Below are positions 45,708-55,245 of a stretch of DNA of 64,000 bases, piece after piece. How positions within the stretch are numbered: position 1 is the stretch's first letter; each line of letters begins with the position of its first letter. Source of the stretch: Fictibacillus barbaricus (GTDB taxonomy: Bacteria > Bacillota > Bacilli > Bacillales > Fictibacillaceae); NCBI RefSeq assembly GCF_014635025.1, contig NZ_BMCE01000002.1:124001-188000 (forward strand), given 5' to 3'. A program made the translations under genes and the position numbers. A model generated the notes under the pieces. It was not told where the DNA came from. It saw only the letters and a program-made list of their open reading frames with translations, and searched no databases.

Positions 45708-48654
45708 GTTGATTTCGCTCCTTTTTTACAACATCCCCAGGAAAGATGTAATCTTTTCTTGCCCATTTCTTCTCAACTGCAACTCCAATTTGCGGCTGCG
45801 GATTCCCGTAGCGGAAGTTTGTCTTTGGAAGCGGATTAACTCCTTCTTCTTTCAGGACCTCAAGCTTGGCACTTGTCTCTTTATAAGCAGGAGTATCTGT
45901 ATCTTTATCTGAATAACTGCTGGTCAATAAATTGATAGCTGCTTCACCGCTATCATTCATCGGCAGATAAACTTCTTTGCCTTTTACTCTCTCTGTGATT
46001 AGACAATGCACTTTTACACTTCCATATGGCGAAGATAATCTTACTAGAGTGCCGTCTTTCAGCCCTCTTTCATTGGCAAGTTCATGTGAAACTTCTAAAA
46101 AAGTATTAGGAGTCTTAGAGGTGATCCCTTCTGATCGATAGGTCATGTTCCCTTCATGAAAGTGTTCCAGCAGTCTTCCATTGTTCACATGTATGTCGTA
46201 CTCTTCCCCGAACTCCTTTGGTTCTGTCCAATCTACAGGGAACAGCCTAGCCTTTTTATCTTCGAATGGAAAACCATCTGTAAAGAGGATAGGAGTATCA
46301 GTACCATCTTCTGCAACAGGCCATTGAAGACTATTGTAACCTTCTAATCTTTCATAAGACACTCCTGCAAAAAGAGGTGCCAATTGAGCAGCTTCCGTCA
46401 TAATGTCACTAGGGTGAGTATATTCCCATCCTGCTCCTAAATGATTTGCAATATCCCGGATGATTTCCCAATCAGGTTTGGAATCACCTAGCGGTTCCAA
46501 GACTTGATAAAGACGCTGTATTCTTCTTTCAGTGTTTGTAAATGTTCCTTCCTTTTCTAGACTTGGACTTGCAGGCAACACCACATCAGCAAACTGAGCA
46601 GTCCGAGTTAAAAACAAGTCCTGCACCACGAAAAAGTCTAGTTTCTCGTATGCGGCATGAACATGGTTAATGTTTGAGTCAACAATGCCCATGTCCTCAC
46701 CTTTTAAGTACATCGCCTTGACATGTCCATCATGTATGCCCTGAACCATTTCGTGATTGTTCAGTCCTGGTTCTTCAGGGATTTTTACACCCCATGCTTG
46801 TTCATATTTCGCTCTTACTTTTTCGTCAGCCACTTTTTCATAAGAAGGCAACCGATCCGGCATACTTCCAAAGTCACTAGCACCTTGAACGTTGTTGTGT
46901 CCACGAAGCGGATATGAACCTACACCTGGACGTCCATAGTTTCCTGTTACCAGCAGTAGATTTGATATGGCTGTACTTGTGTCACTGCCACCCATATGCT
47001 GCGTAACACCCATTGCCCAAAGTACACATACACTTTTTGATTGTGAGATGGTTTCAGCTACTTGTATAAGTGTTTCTTTGGAAAGTCCTGTTGCACTGAC
47101 TGCAAAATCTAATGTGAACTTTTCAAGATTCTGTTTGAACATCTCTAAACCATTTACATTTTTTTGAAGGAAGTCGTAATCAGCCAATCCCTCATCTAAA
47201 ATGTATTTGGTGACCGCAGATAGCCAGACCAAATCTGAACCTGCTCGCGGCTGAATAAACAGATCGGCCCTGTCAGCCATTTCATGTTTTCGAAGATCAG
47301 CTACGATTAGTTTTTGATTGTGCAGTTTATGAGAACGTTTAACTCGAGTAGCTAATACAGGATGTGATTCAGATGTGTTCGATCCGATTACGATAACGAG
47401 CTCTGACTTTTCAATGTCTTTTATGGAGCCAGAGTCTCCGCCGTGTCCTACCGTTCTGAATAAACCCATCGTCGCTGGAGTTTGGCAATAGCGGGAACAG
47501 TTATCGATGTTGTTCGTTCCGATTACACCACGAGCTAATTTTTGCATCAAGTAAGATTCTTCATTTGTGCATTTAGATGAACTGATAAAGGTTAATGCCT
47601 GTGATCCATGTTGTTGTTTAATGTCAGTAAACTTAGAAGCGATTAGGTTATAAGCTTCTTCCCATGAAGCTTCTCTAAAAGCATCACCTTCCCGGATTAA
47701 AGGTTTAGTTAAGCGTTCATCACTGTTAACGAAATCCCAGCCGAATTTACCTTTAATACAAGTGGAAATTCCATTTGCAGGTGCTTCAATCTGCGGATCT
47801 ACCTTAAGGATCTCCCTGCCTTTTGTCCATACATCGAAACTGCATCCTACACCGCAATATGTGCACACCGTCTTTGTTTTTTTAATTCTTTGTTGCCGCA
47901 TGGCCGCTTCCATATCTGAAATCGCTAGTATCGAACCATATCCTGTTTCGACGCTTTTAGTAATCTCAATCATTGGGCGAAGGGTTTCACGGTTTATGCC
48001 TGTCATATAACCGGCTTCCCCTTCCATACCCTTTTCCATCATGGCATTACATGGACATACCGTGGAACAGTGTCCACATGATACACATGAAGACTCATTG
48101 ATTGGAACATCTTTATCCCAGATCACACGTGGTCTTTCACGTTCCCAATCTATTGAAAGTGTCTCAGTTACCTGAACATCTTGACAGGCTTCCACACATC
48201 GGCCGCATAATATACATTGATCCGGATCGTATCTGTAAAAAGGATTAGATTGATCGACAGCATACGGTTTATGATCAAATGGAATGCTTTGATGGTTAAT
48301 TTTCATTTCTTTTACCGTGTTATGTACTTCGCATCCCCCATTGTTGTAATCACAAACCGTACAATAGAGCTCATGGTTAAAAAGGATACGATCCATACCG
48401 ATAACTTGAGCTTCCTTCACTTCGTCTGAACTTGTATCAATAACGTCTCCTTCATGAACAGTAGTTGAACAGGCTCTAACAAATTCTCCATTTACTTTTA
48501 CGATACAAGTATCACACGTTTCGAGCGGGCCAAGGCTAGGATGATAACAAACATGGGGTACCTGATCAGGACGATCGGCAAGCATATTTAGAATAGTCTG
48601 TTCTTTGTTAGCCTTAACTTCTGTTCCATTTACCTTAATATTGAAATCTGACAA
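45700..48654 (-). CDS. formate dehydrogenase, alpha subunit with N-terminal Fe-S domains
   Basis: Oxidises formate to CO2 using a molybdenum or tungsten bis-MGD cofactor. The 984-residue protein has a 2Fe-2S ferredoxin domain ([18 protein letters not shown]), a Cys-rich link ([11 protein letters not shown]), two 4Fe-4S motifs ([22 protein letters not shown]), then the Mo-bis-MGD domain starting at [10 protein letters not shown]. The metal-binding residue is Cys390 in [14 protein letters not shown], so it is a Cys- rather than selenocysteine-type enzyme. The TTG start at 48654 has AAGGGTG eight bases upstream. Partners are DUF1641 and the OFA carrier. Confidence 0.92.
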   Translation of the reverse strand: MSDFNIKVNGTEVKANKEQTILNMLADRPDQVPHVCYHPSLGPLETCDTCIVKVNGEFVRACSTTVHEGDVIDTSSDEVKEAQVIGMDRILFNHELYCTVCDYNNGGCEVHNTVKEMKINHQSIPFDHKPYAVDQSNPFYRYDPDQCILCGRCVEACQDVQVTETLSIDWERERPRVIWDKDVPINESSCVSCGHCSTVCPCNAMMEKGMEGEAGYMTGINRETLRPMIEITKSVETGYGSILAISDMEAAMRQQRIKKTKTVCTYCGVGCSFDVWTKGREILKVDPQIEAPANGISTCIKGKFGWDFVNSDERLTKPLIREGDAFREASWEEAYNLIASKFTDIKQQHGSQALTFISSSKCTNEESYLMQKLARGVIGTNNIDNCSRYCQTPATMGLFRTVGHGGDSGSIKDIEKSELVIVIGSNTSESHPVLATRVKRSHKLHNQKLIVADLRKHEMADRADLFIQPRAGSDLVWLSAVTKYILDEGLADYDFLQKNVNGLEMFKQNLEKFTLDFAVSATGLSKETLIQVAETISQSKSVCVLWAMGVTQHMGGSDTSTAISNLLLVTGNYGRPGVGSYPLRGHNNVQGASDFGSMPDRLPSYEKVADEKVRAKYEQAWGVKIPEEPGLNNHEMVQGIHDGHVKAMYLKGEDMGIVDSNINHVHAAYEKLDFFVVQDLFLTRTAQFADVVLPASPSLEKEGTFTNTERRIQRLYQVLEPLGDSKPDWEIIRDIANHLGAGWEYTHPSDIMTEAAQLAPLFAGVSYERLEGYNSLQWPVAEDGTDTPILFTDGFPFEDKKARLFPVDWTEPKEFGEEYDIHVNNGRLLEHFHEGNMTYRSEGITSKTPNTFLEVSHELANERGLKDGTLVRLSSPYGSVKVHCLITERVKGKEVYLPMNDSGEAAINLLTSSYSDKDTDTPAYKETSAKLEVLKEEGVNPLPKTNFRYGNPQPQIGVAVEKKWARKDYIFPGDVVKKERNQHG

Positions 48655-48791
48655 ATGATCTTCACCCTTTCATAAAGAAATTAACTTACAAAATATTCTG
48701 TTATTTCAAATTTTCGTTTCCCTAATCGGTATCTCCTTAAACAAATCGCGATATTCAAATTAGAATAATTTGTTGAATATCTCATGTAAAA

Positions 48792-48812
48792 AGACACTCG
48801 AAAAGAGTGTCT
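48792..48812 (-). terminator. terminator of the HEPN-like/CBS gene
   Basis: AGACACTC pairs with GAGTGTCT across a short A-rich loop. The minus strand continues TTTTTAC. Directly past the stop of the next gene. Confidence 0.8.
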
Positions 48813-48816
48813 ATTC

Positions 48817-49557
48817 TTAATCATCAAGATCAATTTCTATAAGGTCATAGGACGTTACAATCCCCAAAGGTTTTTCATTCTCACTTCCGTTAAGAGTGAT
48901 TATAATGGCTTCAAGCTTTTTTCCTTCTCTGTGAAAATTCTCAAATATTTCTTCTGCTTTAAATATACTTGATGTTTTAGAAATAAAAGCAACGAGTTGT
49001 TTATGTTCTTTGTTAGCAATGTCCGAGATCCGGGCATTATTTAAATCAATAACCTGGTCGGCTAAGTGGTCCGTCAACCAGTTTAAAAGGTAAGTTGCCG
49101 TTAACAGCCAAAGGTATTCTCCTTTTTCGTTATATACAGGAAACCGGGAATATGATGTTTTTCGAATACAGCTTAGAACATCTTCAAGACGATCATTTTC
49201 TTTAAAACGGTGGACTTTCTTTGTAGCAATATTTAACGCAGTTTCTGGCTTCATAAAATAGGCAGCAATTTTTTCAATACGTTCTACGATCTCTAAGTGA
49301 GGTTCTGCGATGTAGTAATCATGGTCCACTTTTTCGTGGACAATCGCGTTTCTCAGTTTTGCAAACTGAAATAACTCATTATAAAATGACCGAATAAGGG
49401 AGTGCTTTTTCATACCTGTTTCCACTAAATTTTTAAATCTGTCATCACTGGTGTCTTTCACCTTATCTATCAAACATTTATGAATTTGATTAAAGGCAAT
49501 CTCAAACCGTTCTGAAAGACTTTTTTCTTTATTTGATTGTATATGAGTGACGGTCAT
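48817..49557 (-). CDS. CBS-domain protein with HEPN-like N-terminus
   Basis: A 246-residue soluble protein. Residues 1-90 are helical and include FAKLRNAIVHEKVDHD. The R69-N-x3-H74 pattern is the classic motif of HEPN-type (often RNase or nucleotidyl-binding) domains. Residues about 100-245 form two CBS domains (RKTSYSRFPVYNEKGEYLW, and ITLNGSENEKPLGIVTSYDL). CBS domains commonly bind adenine nucleotides. The combination could be a nucleotide-responsive RNase or regulator; that is inference. Monocistronic, with its own terminator. Confidence 0.75.
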   Translation of the reverse strand: MTVTHIQSNKEKSLSERFEIAFNQIHKCLIDKVKDTSDDRFKNLVETGMKKHSLIRSFYNELFQFAKLRNAIVHEKVDHDYYIAEPHLEIVERIEKIAAYFMKPETALNIATKKVHRFKENDRLEDVLSCIRKTSYSRFPVYNEKGEYLWLLTATYLLNWLTDHLADQVIDLNNARISDIANKEHKQLVAFISKTSSIFKAEEIFENFHREGKKLEAIIITLNGSENEKPLGIVTSYDLIEIDLDD

Positions 49558-49622
49558 CTTCTATCTCTCCTTCTATCGCACTACCCAATTACTACCCTTT
49601 ATGGTTTGTATCTTAAACAAAA

Positions 49623-49646
49623 AACGAACCCATTTTTGGGTCCGTT
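49623..49646 (-). terminator. terminator of the CobW-family gene
   Basis: AACG-ACCC pairs with GGGT-CGTT; the minus strand continues TTTTGTTT. It is just past the GTPase stop. Confidence 0.75.
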
Positions 49647-49653
49647 CATCTAC

Positions 49654-50859
49654 TTATTCGTTTTCGGGAAACGCTGGTAAAGGATCATACATTGTTTCCC
49701 ACTTTATATTCTTCATTTCCTCATCAGTTAACAAACAACGATCTAAGTCCGTTATGGTTTTTTCCTTATCAATATGAATGCCTATTAACACCAATTCAGT
49801 TATTCGGTCACCGTATACATCATCCCAGTTTAAATTGTGATTCATTTCTTCTACTAACATCTCTTCTTGTTCGTGTGGAGATAATGCTGCAATCCATTGA
49901 CCAGCCGGTTGAAAAATAATACTTGTTCCTGCTTGGCTTAGAAGAATGGCCCAATCATTACGTGAGGCTACCCAAATAAAGCCTTTTGCTCTAACAATCT
50001 CAGCAGGCCAATTCTCTAAATATCTGTAAAGTCTTTCTGGATGGAATGGTCTTTTCTTTCGATAAACGACAGAAGATATTCCATATTCATCTGTTTCTGG
50101 GATATGTTCAGTTTCCAGTTCTTTTATCCATCCTGCTGATTGACTAGCGATTTCAAAATTAAATAAGCCGGTAGAAAGAATTTCTTTTGGATGAATTCTT
50201 CCAAATTCTGTTTCAAGCAATTTTGCTTGAGGCTGTAATGTTTTGAGCACTCTTTTTAGCTCTTCTCGTTCATCTTCCGCTAACAGATCACATTTGTTTA
50301 AAATTAATACATCACAAAATTCAATCTGATCGATAAGTAAGTCAACCACTTCTCTTGTATCGAATTCATCGAGTCCTTCTTTACGATCTAATAAGCTTTC
50401 GCCTGATGCAAAGTCACTCCAAAATCGGTTAGCATCAACAACAGTAACCATCGTATCCAATTTACAATAGGAAGCAAGGTCGACACCAGATGCCTCATCT
50501 GAATAAGTAAAGGTTTGGGCTACAGGGATGGGTTCACTTATCCCCGTAGATTCAATAAGAATATAATCAATATCACCGTTTTTAACGATGCGTTCCACTT
50601 CGATTAATAAATCTTCTCGCAAAGTACAACAGATGCAGCCGTTTGTCATCTCTATAAGCTTCTCTTCTGTTCTGGATAGTTTCGTTTCATTCTTAATTAA
50701 AGAAGCGTCAATGTTAATCTCACTCATGTCATTAACAATCACAGCAACTTTTAATTCGTCCCGATTAGATAATATGTGATTCAGTAAAGTTGTCTTTCCT
50801 GCTCCAAGATAACCGCTCAATACGGTTACAGGCACTCTTTTATTTAGTGTATGTATCAT
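49654..50859 (-). CDS. CobW/COG0523-family zinc-related GTPase (ZagA-like)
   Basis: A G3E-class GTPase proposed to deliver zinc to essential proteins during zinc starvation. The 401-residue protein has a P-loop GYLGAGKTT at 16-24, the metal-binding C75-I-C77-C78 ([12 protein letters not shown]), the NKCD guanine-specificity motif ([10 protein letters not shown]), and a C-terminal CobW domain. It lacks a His-rich tail. A Zur-box-like palindrome lies 20 bases upstream of the start, so it is probably induced when zinc is scarce. It matches Bacillus YciC/ZagA in type. Confidence 0.9.
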   Translation of the reverse strand: MIHTLNKRVPVTVLSGYLGAGKTTLLNHILSNRDELKVAVIVNDMSEINIDASLIKNETKLSRTEEKLIEMTNGCICCTLREDLLIEVERIVKNGDIDYILIESTGISEPIPVAQTFTYSDEASGVDLASYCKLDTMVTVVDANRFWSDFASGESLLDRKEGLDEFDTREVVDLLIDQIEFCDVLILNKCDLLAEDEREELKRVLKTLQPQAKLLETEFGRIHPKEILSTGLFNFEIASQSAGWIKELETEHIPETDEYGISSVVYRKKRPFHPERLYRYLENWPAEIVRAKGFIWVASRNDWAILLSQAGTSIIFQPAGQWIAALSPHEQEEMLVEEMNHNLNWDDVYGDRITELVLIGIHIDKEKTITDLDRCLLTDEEMKNIKWETMYDPLPAFPENE

Positions 50860-50874
50860 GCGTGACTCCTTTTT

Positions 50875-50895
50875 AAATCGAAATGATTACGATTA
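50875..50895 (-). promoter_or_regulatory. Zur box upstream of the CobW GTPase
   Basis: The core TCGAAATGATTACGA differs at one place from the symmetric Zur operator TCGTAATNATTACGA, and the flanks AAA and TTA fit. It overlaps the promoter region of the GTPase. It predicts repression by zinc-loaded Zur. Confidence 0.8.
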
Positions 50896-50934
50896 ATATA
50901 ATAAATCACCTGGTTTCTGGTGTCAACAAAGAAA

Positions 50935-50960
50935 AACCTGTTCCTTTTCTAGAACAGGTT
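50935..50960. terminator. hairpin with T-runs, no gene obviously served
   Basis: AACCTGTTC pairs with GAACAGGTT over an eight-base loop, with A-runs and T-runs on both sides. It looks like a working terminator, but the 51148-51175 hairpin already ends the gene to its right. It may belong to a short transcript from 50963-51147. Confidence 0.55.
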
Positions 50961-50962
50961 TT

Positions 50963-51147
50963 AGCGCTTTATTGTTTTATATAATAGTAACAAACAAAAG
51001 ATTCTGTTTTGTAAAAGTCTTCTTGTTCGTAAAGTCTTGCTGCTCGAATTCATTAAGTTTTAGGTAACATCATCATCAAACAGAAACTGCCTGGGCGTTT
51101 GTAAATTAAATTAATTATAAGAAATTTTCCGAAAATTGAGCATAAAA
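50963..51147. other. 185-base region between two hairpins, no supported gene
   Basis: No ribosome site with a full-length frame is present. On the minus strand three frames give short stretches (30, 26 and 27 codons), each interrupted. The longest starts at an ATG and reads MNSSSKTLRTRRLL, without a Shine-Dalgarno site. It may be a decayed gene or a small RNA between two terminators. Not resolvable by eye. Confidence 0.4.
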
Positions 51148-51175
51148 AAAGATGCGCATCACTTCACACATCTTT
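51148..51175 (-). terminator. terminator of the GNAT-like gene
   Basis: AAAGATG pairs with CATCTTT, with a T-run on the minus strand, just after the stop codon. Confidence 0.7.
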
Positions 51176-51179
51176 GTCT

Positions 51180-51677
51180 TTAGCAATCTTTCCATTCAAT
51201 TTTTCCGCATTTGTTATCTGGATCAAGTTCAATCTCAAAATCATGCTTTTGATAAAAATGAACGAGGCGATCTACATGCCCCCAGTCTCTTGTAGCGATA
51301 TCCCCTTTTATAGTGGGGATGTTTTTATCAGATGCAGTCTCTTTTAAGTATTGCATGCAAATAGAGCCGTATCCTTTATTGGCTGGTCCTTTAATATCAC
51401 CAATATGAAGTGTGTTTTCATCTTCATAAATAGCATCAATGGAAAAATCCCAGCCATCGTATCTAGACTCACAATCATTGATCATTATCTTACATTGATC
51501 AAGCTGTTCAGATTTATAAACAATTACAATGTTATCTTCTTTTGTTTGGTCAACTCCAATAACATCATAATTCTTTGCAATCTGCTTCATGTCATTCTGT
51601 AGTCGTAATAACTGAAATTCAAGCTCATTTCTGTCAATTTTATTTTCTTTTTTCTGTTCTTTCTCAAGTAATAACAT
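51180..51677 (-). CDS. GNAT-like protein, unknown substrate
   Basis: 165 residues from the ATG at 51677 (AAGGGGG eight bases upstream). The N-terminus is a coiled coil (ELEFQLLRLQNDMKQIAKNY). The C-terminal half has GNAT-like features: IKGPANKGYGSICMQYLKET resembles the acetyl-CoA-binding loop and helix, and RLVHFYQKHDFEI resembles the last strand-helix-strand. The pyrophosphate loop is divergent. An alternative upstream start exists but lacks a ribosome site. Confidence 0.6.
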   Translation of the reverse strand: MLLLEKEQKKENKIDRNELEFQLLRLQNDMKQIAKNYDVIGVDQTKEDNIVIVYKSEQLDQCKIMINDCESRYDGWDFSIDAIYEDENTLHIGDIKGPANKGYGSICMQYLKETASDKNIPTIKGDIATRDWGHVDRLVHFYQKHDFEIELDPDNKCGKIEWKDC

Positions 51678-51764
51678 ATACAATCCCCCTTCCTCTGCAC
51701 AATAGGCAGACACACACAGTTTCCCATTGTACAAGAGGTCAGGAAATATATCAAATGTAACTTA

Positions 51765-53036
51765 TTAACAATCTGAATGAATAAGATAAAACTCAGTTTG
51801 CCTTTCTGTAAAATAACACATCTCATTGTCTTTTAAAGAAACCGTTTCTTCCAGATAGATCGGAATATCTTTGTTCCATTCAGGAATAAATTTCCTGATG
51901 TTAAACTCCAATGCGTAACAGGTGTGTTCTTCTAGAGGCAACTCACCTCGAAAAGAAATTGGCTCTTGTTTATCATATAAGCCAATAATGGGACCTGCTC
52001 CATGACAGTGATATCCGATAGGATGAGAATAAAGCATTGCTGTAATGCCTTTATTTGTAGCATTTTCAATTACTTTTGAAAAAACATCATTACCTGACAT
52101 CCCTTTTTTGCTCGTTTCAAAAAAGATATCTTCAAAAATAGCGGCTGTATGTAAAGCACTTCTTAATCCGGCAGGTACTTCTGTCTCACCCGTTTTTAGG
52201 ACATATGCCAATTGTTGAGTGTCTGTACAGAGACCTAAATATTCAATTCCAAAATCAAGATGAAGAATATCCCCTGGTAAGATTGTACCTTCCATCCTGT
52301 CTGCATCTGCATCTTTTCTTTGTATATCAAGAGTAGGATAAAAGGATGTTTTGATCCCAAGATCCACAACCCTTTGACGAATCCAAGCTACTACATCATA
52401 AGTTGAAGAAACGTTTGGTTTAATAACTTGGTTTGTAAAAGTCTCTTCGACGATTGTTTTTGTTATACTGACAAGCTCTTTATATGCATCCAGTTCAGAT
52501 TCAGTGCGGGTTTGAAGCCAATCAATGGCAAGGTTTTCAGATGAAACTAGTTTTGAAAAATGTGTTTCTCTTATGGAATGTTTTAAAATCTCATGGAAAG
52601 ATTGAGTTAATCCATCACAGAAAGCATAATGTTTTGAAGTATTCACAGCAATCGCTCTAGGGCTGTAGTCATCCATTATTCGATTTAATACATCGAAAGA
52701 ATCCTCACCATTTTTAGGTGGATAACATGTATAGAAGGGCTCAAATTTCTTATTCGATGAAACAACATATCTTGTTATTGTTTCTGAGTTCTTCTCCTTT
52801 ACAAAGGCAAAGATCGTCAACCTTCTGGAACTATCGATGGATGACGGGAAAAATGTTACACCGATAGGATCTTCATGATATTCCTTTCCAATCGTAACCC
52901 ACATATCAATATTATGTTTTTTCATTAAGGAAGGTAATAATTGATCAAGCCTCTGTAGAAGCCACTCATCCATTGTTCTTTCTTGATCAGTTAATTTCCT
53001 AATAATAGGTGGTTGTTTTTTTGTATGTAATGTCAA
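51765..53036 (-). CDS. M24-family metallopeptidase-like protein (Xaa-Pro aminopeptidase type)
   Basis: A 423-residue protein with a creatinase N-domain (about 1-165) and a pita-bread peptidase domain. Metal ligands can be placed: the first Asp in LHLDFGIEYLGL, the next in LCTDTQQLAY, His in GYHCHGAGPIIG, and Glu near the end in YLEETVSL. The His and the Asp pair fit the family, but the final ligand positions were judged by eye. The start MTLHTKKQPP has RBS GGAGAGAG. Substrate not known; a dipeptidase role is plausible. Confidence 0.8.
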   Translation of the reverse strand: MTLHTKKQPPIIRKLTDQERTMDEWLLQRLDQLLPSLMKKHNIDMWVTIGKEYHEDPIGVTFFPSSIDSSRRLTIFAFVKEKNSETITRYVVSSNKKFEPFYTCYPPKNGEDSFDVLNRIMDDYSPRAIAVNTSKHYAFCDGLTQSFHEILKHSIRETHFSKLVSSENLAIDWLQTRTESELDAYKELVSITKTIVEETFTNQVIKPNVSSTYDVVAWIRQRVVDLGIKTSFYPTLDIQRKDADADRMEGTILPGDILHLDFGIEYLGLCTDTQQLAYVLKTGETEVPAGLRSALHTAAIFEDIFFETSKKGMSGNDVFSKVIENATNKGITAMLYSHPIGYHCHGAGPIIGLYDKQEPISFRGELPLEEHTCYALEFNIRKFIPEWNKDIPIYLEETVSLKDNEMCYFTERQTEFYLIHSDC

Positions 53037-53163
53037 AGATTCTCTCTCCTTACTATGCGGTATCTTAATCTTTCTCGTTAAAAGTTTAAAATCCTTCGAG
53101 GTCTTGTTTCATTTTTTCTGCATATGAATAGGAGGACAACGTGTACAAGGAGATGCACCATGT

Positions 53164-54492
53164 ATGAATATATTCTTTCGAGGAGTATTGCTGCTTGCCG
53201 CAGCGGCATTGGTAGGTGAAAGCTTAGAATTTATTGTAAATATGATATTAGCAAGACAGCTTGGAGAGTTAGGATTAGGGCACTATATGTCGATCTTTCC
53301 AACAGTAATTTTAATTATTATCATTGCCAGCCTTGAGCTGCCTATTTCAATCTCAAAATTTGTAGCTGAAAAAGAAGAAAAACAACATTACAGCATGCTA
53401 AAACATGCTACAAAGCTGACATTAATACTAACGCTTGCCATGATCGTAATTGCTGTTGTTGTTCTGCCCTTCATCCCGGTATTCAATAGCTACCACCCAT
53501 TAGTCAGATGGTTGATGGTCATTTTAATTCCACTCATATCGCTCACCTCTATCGCAAGAGGTTTTTTTATGGGCAAACAGCAGATGGGCAAACTTGCTTT
53601 CTCAAATTTGTTTCGAAAACTGGCTCAGCTTATCTTATTAACAGGAATCTACCAGCTTTTTTCGTTTGACCAGGAAACAGCAATCCTTGTTGCCTTAGCG
53701 ACATTTGTAGGAAGTGAATTAGTGGTTTTTGTTTACCTGTTTACTGCCTATCTGCTTCAGTATAGAAGGATGAATTCATCTGCCAACGAGCGTTTAAGCG
53801 GAAGTGAAGTGACTAAAAGCTTAATGGCTGTAACGATCCCAACGACTGGGCTGCGTCTTTTCCATGCAGTTACAAATGCTATTCAGCCATTTCTGATTAA
53901 ATATTCTCTTTCACTTACGGGTCTGTCGGATGCAGCTGCAACTGAACAGTTTGGATTATTAGCAGGTGTAGCTATATCAATTGGATTTTTCCCAGCCTTT
54001 ATTGCCCATTCTCTATTGGTTGTTTTGATTCCAACAGTTTCAGAAGCGACAGCAAAAAAAGATGTTGAAAAATTAAAGATGCTTCTCATTCGTGTTATGG
54101 GAATTACGGCATTATATGGTTTTCCAGCAGTCACCATATTTCTTTTGTTTTCTGAAAAGTTAACCATGATGTTCTTTCATTCTCAATCCGCAGCCACTTA
54201 TTTAGAATTATTGTGGCCTAGCTTTTTGTTTACTTTTTTTCTGATACCCTTACAGGCCTATTTAATTGGTTTAGGATTAATCACAACTGCTTTTATCCAG
54301 TCGGTATGGTCGACAACCTTGTCCTTTGCTCTTATGTATATACTTGGTTCTCAACCCTCACTGGGAATGCATGGAATTATCATTGGAATGAACGCAGGCT
54401 CTGTTCTGTTAATGCTTCTTCATTATTTTTCAGTCTGTAAAGCAATTGGAATAAATACGTGGTTCAGTGCAAGAAACTATTATCAAGATTAA
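53164..54492 (+). CDS. SpoVB-like polysaccharide/lipid II-type flippase (MATE/MVF family)
   Basis: A 442-residue protein with about 14 helices. The start reads RGVLLLAAAALVGESLEFIV and then NMILARQLGELGLGHYMSIF, similar to SpoVB and other MOP-superfamily exporters. SpoVB itself is needed for spore cortex peptidoglycan; I cannot separate it from the YtgP/YabM-like paralogues. AAGGAG lies 11 bases before the ATG, a little far. A strong terminator follows. Confidence 0.8.
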   Translation: MNIFFRGVLLLAAAALVGESLEFIVNMILARQLGELGLGHYMSIFPTVILIIIIASLELPISISKFVAEKEEKQHYSMLKHATKLTLILTLAMIVIAVVVLPFIPVFNSYHPLVRWLMVILIPLISLTSIARGFFMGKQQMGKLAFSNLFRKLAQLILLTGIYQLFSFDQETAILVALATFVGSELVVFVYLFTAYLLQYRRMNSSANERLSGSEVTKSLMAVTIPTTGLRLFHAVTNAIQPFLIKYSLSLTGLSDAAATEQFGLLAGVAISIGFFPAFIAHSLLVVLIPTVSEATAKKDVEKLKMLLIRVMGITALYGFPAVTIFLLFSEKLTMMFFHSQSAATYLELLWPSFLFTFFLIPLQAYLIGLGLITTAFIQSVWSTTLSFALMYILGSQPSLGMHGIIIGMNAGSVLLMLLHYFSVCKAIGINTWFSARNYYQD

Positions 54493-54493
54493 A

Positions 54494-54529
54494 AAAGCGC
54501 CTTATGGGATTTCTCCTGTAAGGCGCTTT
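54494..54529. terminator. bidirectional terminator after the flippase gene
   Basis: AAAGCGCCTTA and TAAGGCGCTTT form an 11-base stem with a 14-base loop, followed by T-runs. It separates two convergent genes. Confidence 0.9.
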
Positions 54530-54531
54530 TT

Positions 54532-54969
54532 TTAAACGTTCTGTTTTGTTTGAGAGAGGACCGCGCGATAGTTATACCTATCGTTATCTTGTTTTGTAAA
54601 TTTCCATTGTAAAGGGATTTTAGCTAGGAGAAAGTCAAGTTGTTCTTGTGTTAATGTGAGGTCAATAAATGATTCACCCATCACGAAGTCATTATTTTCT
54701 TTTAAAGAGAATTTAGTTCGAATCAAGTTCGTCAATCCACGTATAGTAAGAAATTTTATTGTATAACCGCTGTTTATGGCAGAAACAATGGTATCCCAAT
54801 TCTGCTCAGCGTATTCAAAAAAATTTGACCAGCTTTTTTCCTCCTTGCCGATATGTCGTAATGCTTCCATGTTTTTTGTTCTGATAACCTCTACTAATTG
54901 ATTACCCGCAACTCCACCAGCGATTGCTGCTTCAATTAATAAAGCGACAGGCATTGATAATTTAACCAT
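54532..54969 (-). CDS. unknown soluble protein
   Basis: 145 residues with an early hydrophobic stretch (SMPVALLIEAAIAGGVAG, about 5-22) and a mixed helical/strand remainder, ending in NYRAVLSQTKQNV. GAGGAGATC precedes the ATG. No domain or motif recognised. The stop abuts the convergent terminator. The 276 bases upstream (54970-55245) hold only the promoter side and the next gene's terminator. Confidence 0.6.
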   Translation of the reverse strand: MVKLSMPVALLIEAAIAGGVAGNQLVEVIRTKNMEALRHIGKEEKSWSNFFEYAEQNWDTIVSAINSGYTIKFLTIRGLTNLIRTKFSLKENNDFVMGESFIDLTLTQEQLDFLLAKIPLQWKFTKQDNDRYNYRAVLSQTKQNV

Positions 54970-55214
54970 TGTTCTGATCTCCTCTCAACCCTATATAGTT
55001 TAAATTATTATTTCATTGTTTGTAGGTCTCTTCAATATTTTATTGCTCTCCAGATACTTTGCGGATATTTTGACAGTTTTCTTTCCGTTCAATGGCCAGG
55101 CATTTATTACTAGTGTGACTAAGTTGAGGTAAACTCTATTTTCGCAGATATTTGTAGACCACCTCATGGGGTAACCTGCTACATATATACCCGGGTCAGG
55201 ATGAATGATGAGGA

Positions 55215-55241
55215 AAAGGCAATCTTATCCAGATTGCCTTT
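55215..55241 (-). terminator. terminator of the heterodimeric ABC exporter operon
   Basis: AAAGGCAATCT pairs with AGATTGCCTTT with a five-base loop. The minus-strand T-tract is short. It lies five bases past the stop. Confidence 0.75.
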
Positions 55242-55245
55242 CATA

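Noticed and set aside
45700-48654. Selenocysteine at the active site of formate dehydrogenase
   Set aside because: The codon at the metal-ligand position is an ordinary Cys, with no in-frame TGA and no SECIS-like element seen.
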